Assembly (NCBI GenBank): GCA_900766925.1
Contig: CAAFXG010000609.1
Span: 1-18,608, forward strand
DNA length: 18,608 bases
From: Lachnospiraceae bacterium
GTDB taxonomy: Bacteria > Bacillota > Clostridia > Lachnospirales > Lachnospiraceae
Direction of reading: 5' to 3'
Part shown: positions 14,444 to 18,608 of the stretch, piece after piece
How positions within the stretch are numbered: position 1 is the first letter of the stretch
Layout of the letters: every line of letters begins with the position of its first letter
The notes under the pieces: model-generated
The model's database searches: none
Told to the model about the DNA's origin: nothing
Seen by the model: the letters and a program-made list of their open reading frames with translations, nothing else
Translations under genes and position numbers: made by a program

Positions 14444-15499
14444 TTAGTTATCCTCAAGCTCTGCAAGAACCTTGAACAGGATGCCAATCTCCTTTTCTTT
14501 GGCAGCATCAAGATATGTCTTAAATCTTACCGAAGACTCAATCTCACCTGTTATAGAAATTCTAACGAGAAGATTCCTTGCCGTAAGCATATTGGTAACT
14601 ACTGTGGAATATTCATCCAAGGTCTGCTGATTGTACTTAAGAACTCCATGATTCATGAGGTACTTAAGTCTCTCATACATAAGAACCTTATGGTCATACA
14701 TAACATGAAGTGCTCTGATATCAAAATCCGGTTCCTCTGAATGCAACTGCTTGTCAATCTGTGAAAGCACCTTGTCATATACCTTTATGCCAAATACCGT
14801 ATCATCAAATCTGTTACGCATCATTCGGAAATGATCCTTTGTATCCATTGAATTGAGATACTCTCTGAGATTTGTCTTGATAAGTTCAACATCAAGCTCA
14901 TATACCGGCGACTCACTATTCTTGATGATTACATATAAGCCTCTCTTACCCTTGTAATCGTCCTTGAACATATGGTCATCCTTTTCAGTAATAACCTCAT
15001 ATCCTCTCTCAACATCCGCAAAAGAAACCGTGTTATATGAATAGTGATCCTGGAATGTGAAGTCACCTACATAGAATATCTCCTCATCTCTGTTGTATCC
15101 ATAAATAAACAACTCGTGAGGGAACTTATAATCAACCTCTGCATCACAAAGAATCTTAGCTTCATCGAATACACCATAAACATAACCATTTAAATCGATG
15201 GTCTTGATGATGAAATCGATAATATTGCCACAATAGCTCTCTATCTGCTCCTTAGTAAGGAGTGAGAACACGAGATATGGACACTGCTTAAGCGAGCTAC
15301 TACCCGGCATCATATCTGTAAGGAGCATGTCATCCCCTGTAAAAATCTCCTGAATATTATAACAACGTAACTGTATGTAATTACTGAAAATCCACTTCTT
15401 AGCATTCTCATCATCCGAGAGAATTGAGAACAACGTAGCATGCCACTGCCAAGACGTAATAGTCGGATAGGTTACGGGTAATTTTTTCATATCTGCCAT
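14444..15499 (-). CDS. BtrH/C39-peptidase-like protein paired with an ACP
   Basis: A 351-residue cytoplasmic protein without signal peptide or membrane helix. I recognise it only tentatively: the stretch FPHELFIYGYNRDEEIFYVGDF, with His and a downstream Asp, resembles the core of papain-like C39/BtrH N-terminal domains (BtrH moves an acyl group from a carrier protein in butirosin synthesis). The C-terminal half is helical and highly charged. A cysteine at the usual N-terminal nucleophile site is not evident; that region reads SWQWHATLFSIL. The ATG at 15497-15499 is chosen because GGAGG lies 8 bases upstream; an upstream TTG has no ribosome site. It starts 19 bases after the ACP stop, so the two are cotranscribed. 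Function: probably acyl transfer or binding on the neighbouring ACP, unproven. Confidence 0.7.
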   Translation of the reverse strand: MADMKKLPVTYPTITSWQWHATLFSILSDDENAKKWIFSNYIQLRCYNIQEIFTGDDMLLTDMMPGSSSLKQCPYLVFSLLTKEQIESYCGNIIDFIIKTIDLNGYVYGVFDEAKILCDAEVDYKFPHELFIYGYNRDEEIFYVGDFTFQDHYSYNTVSFADVERGYEVITEKDDHMFKDDYKGKRGLYVIIKNSESPVYELDVELIKTNLREYLNSMDTKDHFRMMRNRFDDTVFGIKVYDKVLSQIDKQLHSEEPDFDIRALHVMYDHKVLMYERLKYLMNHGVLKYNQQTLDEYSTVVTNMLTARNLLVRISITGEIESSVRFKTYLDAAKEKEIGILFKVLAELEDN

Positions 15500-15518
15500 T
15501 ATACTTTCCTCCAATACT

Positions 15519-15764
15519 CTATGCTAATTTTTCTTCGATAGTTGCTACAAGATCGCCAAATGTATCATAAGACGATAATGCAAGCTCATAATCTGTAAAT
15601 GATACATCAAACTTACTCTCTGCAGCTACGATTAATCTTATTAACGATACCGAATTAACCCCATACTCGTTAGTAATCGATGCTGTCATATCTATCGCAT
15701 CAACCTCCGGCATTACATCATGTATTACTTCTTCAAGTTTCTTCACAATCTGTTCTTTTTCCAT
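15519..15764 (-). CDS. Stand-alone acyl carrier protein
   Basis: An 81-residue four-helix carrier protein. The phosphopantetheine attachment site is Ser38 in YGVNSVSLIRL; the Asp that precedes this Ser in fatty-acid ACPs is Asn here, as often seen in carrier proteins of secondary-metabolite or NRPS-like clusters. The C-terminal helix (TFGDLVATIEEKL) is typical. The ATG at 15762-15764 is used because AGGGGGT lies 8 bases upstream; an in-frame extension to 15785 lacks such a site. It is first in an operon with the BtrH-like protein and the PPTase, and has its own promoter. No adenylation or ketosynthase gene is in the window, so the loading enzyme must be elsewhere. Confidence 0.9.
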   Translation of the reverse strand: MEKEQIVKKLEEVIHDVMPEVDAIDMTASITNEYGVNSVSLIRLIVAAESKFDVSFTDYELALSSYDTFGDLVATIEEKLA

Positions 15765-15802
15765 TAGATGTACCCCCTGAAACAAAAATTTAAACCAATT
15801 TT

Positions 15803-15831
15803 ATTTTACTATTTTTTCTGTTGAAAATCAA
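15803..15831 (-). promoter_or_regulatory. Promoter of the ACP operon
   Basis: On the minus strand TTGATT (15826-15831), a 17-base spacer and TAAAAT (15803-15808), immediately behind the rplA terminator and about 40 bases before the ACP start. Confidence 0.65.
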
Positions 15832-15832
15832 G

Positions 15833-15883
15833 AAAAAAAGAGGATATCCTCTCAGTCCTTAGACATCGGGGAAATCCTCTTTT
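15833..15883 (-). terminator. Terminator of the rplK-rplA operon
   Basis: AAAAGAGGAT and ATCCTCTTTT form a 10-bp perfect stem (15836-15845 with 15874-15883), followed leftward by a T-run. The 28-base loop could fold further. It ends the ribosomal transcript 26 bases after the rplA stop. Confidence 0.75.
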
Positions 15884-15908
15884 TATATGCGTTGTTATAT
15901 ACTAAAAA

Positions 15909-16598
15909 TTAAAACTTTGCAGTATTAAGCTTAACACCAGGTCCCATTGTAGACGCAACTACAATACTCTTTAAATACTGACCCTTAGCAGCTGAAGGCT
16001 TAGCCTTAACAACAGCATCTATTAAAGTCTGGAAGTTGTCTGTTAACTGCTCCTCTGTAAAAGAAGCTTTTCCAATTGGCACATGGATAATGTTTGACTT
16101 ATCAAGTCTGTACTCAATCTTACCGGCTTTGATATCGTTGATAGCCTTTGTTACATCCATTGTTACTGTACCAGCCTTTGGATTTGGCATTAATCCCTTA
16201 GGTCCAAGTACACGACCAAGACGACCAACAACACCCATCATATCAGGTGTAGCTACAACAACATCGAAATCTAACCAACCATCATTCTGAATCTTTGGTA
16301 CTAACTCATCGCCACCTGCGTAATCAGCGCCTGCTGCAAGTGCCTCATCTACCTTATCGCCCTTAGCGAAAACTAAAACCTTAACGGTCTTACCTGTTCC
16401 GTGAGGAAGAACTACAGCACCACGAACCTGCTGATCTGCGTGACGACCATCAACACCAAGTCTTAAATGAGCCTCGATTGTCTCATCGAACTTTGCGCTT
16501 GCTGACTTTTTAACCAAAGCTACAGCCTCTTCTAAGTCATATAAATTTGTTTTTTCAATAAGCTTTGCAGCTTCTGTATATCTTTTACCCTTTTTCAT
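15909..16598 (-). CDS. rplA: Ribosomal protein uL1
   Basis: A 229-residue uL1, full length. Recognisable blocks are MKKGKRYTEAAKLIEK, RLGVDGRHADQQVRGAVVLPHGTG (only partly quoted: GRHADQQVRG and LPHGTGK), ATPDMMGVVGRLGRVLGP and GLMPNPKAGTV. It forms the mobile L1 stalk on 23S rRNA that helps tRNA leave the E site, and in many bacteria it represses its own mRNA. AGGAGG lies about 11 bases before the ATG. The 76-base gap to rplK carries a leader stem-loop (16616-16643). The gene is followed by a terminator rather than by rplJ-rplL. Confidence 0.98.
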   Translation of the reverse strand: MKKGKRYTEAAKLIEKTNLYDLEEAVALVKKSASAKFDETIEAHLRLGVDGRHADQQVRGAVVLPHGTGKTVKVLVFAKGDKVDEALAAGADYAGGDELVPKIQNDGWLDFDVVVATPDMMGVVGRLGRVLGPKGLMPNPKAGTVTMDVTKAINDIKAGKIEYRLDKSNIIHVPIGKASFTEEQLTDNFQTLIDAVVKAKPSAAKGQYLKSIVVASTMGPGVKLNTAKF

Positions 16599-16615
16599 TT
16601 AAAAATAAACCTCCT

Positions 16616-16643
16616 GTGGTATTATCGGGAGCGACCCTCCCAC
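16616..16643 (-). promoter_or_regulatory. Leader stem-loop before rplA, L1-binding candidate
   Basis: Read leftward: GTGGGAGGGT, then CGCTCCCGATAATACCAC. GTGG pairs with CCAC at the base and GGGAG can pair with CTCCC. The motif ends next to the rplA AGGAGG, so occlusion of the ribosome site is plausible. It is nearly the same as the element before rplK (17125-17151). Confidence 0.6.
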
Positions 16644-16674
16644 CTATTATTTATACCAGGTGTCATCCAAACGC

Positions 16675-17100
16675 CTAGTCAACTACTTCGATTCCCATTG
16701 AACGAGCTGTACCGGCTATCATGCTCATAGCTGCCTCTAATGAAGCTGCATTTAAATCCGGCATCTTAAGCTCAGCAATTTCCTGAACCTTTGCCTTAGT
16801 AATCTTTGCAACCTTAGTCTTATTAGGTGTTGCAGAAGCACTCTTAAGGCCGCACGCCTTCTTAAGTAATACTGCTGCCGGTGGAGTCTTTGTTACAAAG
16901 CTAAAGCTCTTATCAGCATAAACTGTGATTACTACAGGGATAATCATATCACCCTGATCAGCAGTTCTTGCATTAAATTCCTTTGTGAACGCAACGATAT
17001 TAACACCATGCTGTCCAAGAGCAGGACCAACAGGTGGTGCAGGAGTTGCCTTTCCTGCAGGTATCTGTAACTTAATATATCCTTCTACTTTCTTCGCCAT
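16675..17100 (-). CDS. rplK: Ribosomal protein uL11
   Basis: A 141-residue uL11 starting MAKKVEGYIKLQIPAGKA, with PPVGPALGQHGVNI near the N-terminus (thiostrepton-binding N-domain) and the C-terminal rRNA-binding domain (TKAKVQEIAELKMPDLNA, GTARSMGIEV). It sits at the GTPase-associated centre of the 50S subunit and is needed for RelA-type stringent signalling. The ATG at 17098-17100 is used because AGGAGG lies 9 bases upstream and it gives the standard length; an extension to 17151 would run through the leader hairpin. Confidence 0.98.
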   Translation of the reverse strand: MAKKVEGYIKLQIPAGKATPAPPVGPALGQHGVNIVAFTKEFNARTADQGDMIIPVVITVYADKSFSFVTKTPPAAVLLKKACGLKSASATPNKTKVAKITKAKVQEIAELKMPDLNAASLEAAMSMIAGTARSMGIEVVD

Positions 17101-17124
17101 TATAGCGTACCTCCTAAAAAAATT

Positions 17125-17151
17125 GTGGTCTAACGGGGGATACCCTTCCAC
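17125..17151 (-). promoter_or_regulatory. Leader stem-loop before rplK, L1-binding candidate
   Basis: Read leftward: GTGGAAGGGTATC, then CCCCGTTAGACCAC, directly after the nusG stop codon. GTGG/CCAC and GGG/CCC can pair. Translational repression by L1 at a site upstream of rplK is established in E. coli, and the GTGG...CCAC layout matches what I recall of Firmicute rplK leaders. An aligned search was not possible. Confidence 0.6.
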
Positions 17152-17730
17152 TTACATCTTCTGAATATCAGCAAATCCAATTTCAACAGATGTGGCACGA
17201 CCAAAAATATCAACCTCAATGGTAACCGTCTGCTTACTTTCATTGATAGACTTGATTTCGCCACTATTTCCTTCCCAAGCACCGGTAACAACCTTTATCA
17301 TATCTCCAACCTTAGCATCGATTGAAACCTCCTGTACATTAATACCTAATGTACGCATCTCGCTCTCGCTAAGTGGAACCGGTTTAGACTCAGGACCAAC
17401 AAATCCCGTAACGCCTCTTGTATTACGAACAATGTACCATGTTACATCATTCATATACATATTAAGCAATACATAACCAGGAAACAACTTTCTCGAAACT
17501 GTTTTCTTCACACCATTCTTCATCTCAACGACATCCTGTACCGGAACTGACACCTCGAGAATCTGATCCTGAAGCTTTCTGTTTTCAATTGTCTTTTCGA
17601 TATCACTTTTTACTTTGTTCTCATAACCTGAGTAGGTATGTGCTACATACCATCTGGCTTCACTGCTGGCCTTAACCCTATTACTTGCAGCAGCCTCTGT
17701 CGTAGCTTCGATTTCTACCATATCTGACAT
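17152..17730 (-). CDS. nusG: Transcription termination/antitermination factor NusG
   Basis: A 192-residue NusG with an N-terminal extension of about 25 residues, the NGN domain (ARWYVAHTYSGYENKV at 25-40, RKLFPGYVLL, RNTRGVTGFVG) and a KOW domain (GDMIKVVTGAWEGNSGEI). It binds RNA polymerase and affects pausing, Rho-dependent termination and coupling to ribosomes. The ATG at 17728-17730 follows AGGTGGG closely; a second in-frame ATG three codons later (at 17719-17721) cannot be ruled out. It lies 12 bases after secE. Confidence 0.97.
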   Translation of the reverse strand: MSDMVEIEATTEAAASNRVKASSEARWYVAHTYSGYENKVKSDIEKTIENRKLQDQILEVSVPVQDVVEMKNGVKKTVSRKLFPGYVLLNMYMNDVTWYIVRNTRGVTGFVGPESKPVPLSESEMRTLGINVQEVSIDAKVGDMIKVVTGAWEGNSGEIKSINESKQTVTIEVDIFGRATSVEIGFADIQKM

Positions 17731-17742
17731 ATGCCCACCTGC

Positions 17743-17952
17743 CTAACCAACAATGAATGATAAGCCAATCTGCAACAACCAGTCTACTCCGGCTATTATG
17801 AAGCCTAAAATAACAGCTGCAATAACAACTGCTGTAGACTGTTTAAAAAGCTTGTCCTTAGCGGGCCAAGTAATTTTAGCAAATTCAGCCTTCAATTCCT
17901 GAAACCAGCTTCTCTTCAAGGCAGGTGAAGATGTCTCCTTGTTTTTTGACAT
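17743..17952 (-). CDS. secE: Preprotein translocase subunit SecE
   Basis: A 69-residue SecE with the usual single C-terminal membrane helix (about 43-66) and the conserved amphipathic stretch just before it (FQELKAEFAKITWPAKDKL). It is the clamp subunit of the SecYEG channel. The ATG at 17950-17952 has AAAGGAG 8 bases upstream; a GTG-initiated extension to 18003 has no better support and would nearly touch rpmG. No tRNA lies between rpmG and secE. Confidence 0.96.
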   Translation of the reverse strand: MSKNKETSSPALKRSWFQELKAEFAKITWPAKDKLFKQSTAVVIAAVILGFIIAGVDWLLQIGLSFIVG

Positions 17953-18015
17953 ATACTTACTCCTTTTCACATCCCATGACCTTTTCTCACAGGATGCCCT
18001 CACAATAAATGCTGA

Positions 18016-18165
18016 TTACTTTGTTTCCTTATGCATTGTATGTGCCTTACAGAATCTACAATACTTCTTTGTTTCCATTCTGTCCGGGTGTGTTTTCTTA
18101 TCCTTTGTCGTATTGTAATTACGCTGTTTACAATCCTGACATGCCAATGTTATTTTAACACGCAC
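18016..18165 (-). CDS. rpmG: Ribosomal protein bL33
   Basis: A 49-residue bL33 beginning VRVKITLACQDC (the first codon is GTG, so Met) and ending KAHTMHKETK. The pairs CQDC and CRFC mark the zinc-binding form of bL33. The GTG at 18163-18165 is preceded by GGAGGTG with normal spacing, and no ATG is available in frame at the N-terminus. It is the first gene of rpmG-secE-nusG-rplK-rplA. As the Zn-dependent paralogue it could be replaced under zinc limitation by a cysteine-free form encoded elsewhere. Confidence 0.96.
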   Translation of the reverse strand: MRVKITLACQDCKQRNYNTTKDKKTHPDRMETKKYCRFCKAHTMHKETK

Positions 18166-18206
18166 AACTATCCACCTCCATTTTCAATTTTCTGATTTTA
18201 AGGCAT

Positions 18207-18255
18207 AAAAAAAAGACCTCTTCCATCGCAAAGTATAGGATACCAAAGAGGTCTT
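18207..18255 (-). terminator. Terminator after the acidic repeat protein gene
   Basis: AAGACCTCTT and AAGAGGTCTT form a 10-bp perfect stem (18213-18222 with 18246-18255) around a 23-base loop, followed leftward by eight T residues. It ends the acidic-protein transcript, about 85 bases past its stop. If rpmG were transcribed from further upstream, it would instead act as an attenuator. Confidence 0.8.
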
Positions 18256-18265
18256 ATAAAGTCAA
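18237..18265 (-). promoter_or_regulatory. Probable rpmG promoter nested in the terminator
   Basis: On the minus strand TTGACT (18260-18265), a 17-base spacer and TATCCT (18237-18242). The -10 element lies in the terminator loop and the spacer holds the first stem arm, so RNA started here would lack that arm and escape termination. A TATAAT further upstream (about 18274-18279) with a poor -35 is an alternative. Confidence 0.5.
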
Positions 18266-18340
18266 GCAAAATATTATTATATTTATTTCTTATTTAAACC
18301 TAATAAAGAACGCTCATCATTTTCATACCCCGTCCTACTA

Positions 18341-18608
18341 TTAATTATTATCATCATCTGTGTCGTCGCTGTCCTCATCCTCATCTGTGTCTTCATCGCT
18401 GTCATCGTCCGTGTCGTCGCTGTCCTCATCCTCATACGTGTCTTCATCGCTGTCGTCGTCTATGTTGTCGCTGTCCTCATCCTCATCCGCGTCTTCATCG
18501 CTGTCATCGTCTATGTCGTCGCTGTCCTCATCCTCATCCGTGTCTTCATCGCTGTCGTCGTCTGTGTCGTCGCTGTCCTCTGTGTCGTCGCTGTCATCAT
18601 CCTCATCC
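18341..18608 (-). CDS. Acidic Asp/Glu/Ser repeat protein, C-terminal end only
   Basis: The last 88 codons of a gene entering from the right edge; the stop TAA is at 18341-18343. The protein is almost entirely Asp, Glu and Ser with a few Thr, built of a 17-residue unit close to DDSDEDTDEDEDSDDTD, and ends DDDNN without a sorting motif or membrane helix. Such tails occur in surface proteins (Ser-Asp repeat adhesins), calcium-binding proteins and disordered spacers, but an LPXTG anchor is absent here. Function is unknown and the N-terminal domain that would reveal it lies outside the window. The minus frame is preferred because a terminator follows the stop. Confidence 0.75.
   Translation of the reverse strand, partial: DEDDDSDDTEDSDDTDDDSDEDTDEDEDSDDIDDDSDEDADEDEDSDNIDDDSDEDTYEDEDSDDTDDDSDEDTDEDEDSDDTDDDNN
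18361..18608 (-). repeat. 51-bp tandem repeats with 18-bp sub-units
   Basis: The plus-strand landmark TGTCGTCGCTGTC (TGTTG in one copy) recurs at 18361, 18412, 18463, 18514 and 18565, exactly 51 bp (17 codons) apart, then again at 18583 after only 18 bp. Copies differ by a few substitutions, mostly synonymous or conservative. The period is a multiple of three, so repeat-number changes keep the reading frame. Confidence 0.95.

Noticed and set aside
17101..17151. N-terminal extension of uL11 to 17151
   Set aside because: It would translate the leader hairpin, has no ribosome site, and would make the protein longer than the standard 141 residues.
17953..18015. tRNA between rpmG and secE
   Set aside because: Such a tRNA occurs in some bacteria at this junction, but no acceptor or TTCRA motif is present in the 63 bases here.
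18341..18608. Open plus-strand frame rich in Val, Ile, Leu and Ala across the repeats
   Set aside because: It is the exact antisense of the Asp/Glu/Ser codons, has no nearby start with a ribosome site, and the minus strand shows a stop followed by a terminator.
18361..18608. CRISPR-like periodicity
   Set aside because: The 51-bp units are contiguous and coding, without unique spacers, palindromic repeats or cas genes.

Overview
The window looks like chromosome of a low-GC Firmicute, most likely a Clostridia member of the Lachnospiraceae type. The reasons are the AT-rich DNA, strong AGGAGG ribosome binding sites, the rpmG-secE-nusG-rplK-rplA order, a Bce-type peptide-antibiotic module and the protein sequences themselves. 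This assignment is inference from composition and gene content; no species can be named. Nearly everything is on the minus strand. Only a PAP2-family membrane phosphatase and a tRNA-Gln are on the plus strand.

Reading from the left: the 5' part of rpsF (ribosomal protein bS6) leaves the window at base 1. Next comes a complete Bce-type module, transcribed leftward: response regulator, intramembrane-sensing kinase, ABC ATPase and large FtsX-type permease. A TTACA-N4-TGTAA operator lies in front of the transporter pair. A TauE/SafE permease sits 33 bases upstream of the regulator and probably feeds into the same transcript. It diverges from the PAP2 gene, and the two are served by back-to-back promoters. 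A bidirectional terminator separates PAP2 from a family-2 glycosyltransferase, which follows ilvE (branched-chain aminotransferase) by 6 bases. Upstream of ilvE lie ridA, a CvfB-like S1/winged-helix RNA-binding protein and a small unknown protein.

The centre holds tRNA-Gln(CTG) on the plus strand. Converging on it is a two-gene sensory pair: a sugar-binding-type lipoprotein and a membrane diguanylate cyclase. Then come tRNA-Arg(ACG) and a compact carrier-protein cluster: a stand-alone acyl carrier protein, a protein resembling BtrH/C39-like acyltransferases, and an Sfp-type phosphopantetheinyl transferase. This cluster has its own promoter directly behind the rplA terminator, where rplJ-rplL would usually be expected. 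It is the best candidate here for a little-described system.

The right end carries rpmG-secE-nusG-rplK-rplA. Two near-identical stem-loop leaders, one before rplK and one before rplA, look like L1 autoregulatory sites. At the far right edge is the C-terminal end of an extremely acidic Asp/Glu/Ser repeat protein, encoded by 51-bp tandem repeats. Its terminator contains the likely rpmG promoter.

No insertion sequence, CRISPR array, phage gene or origin was seen, and no gap exceeds 300 bases.
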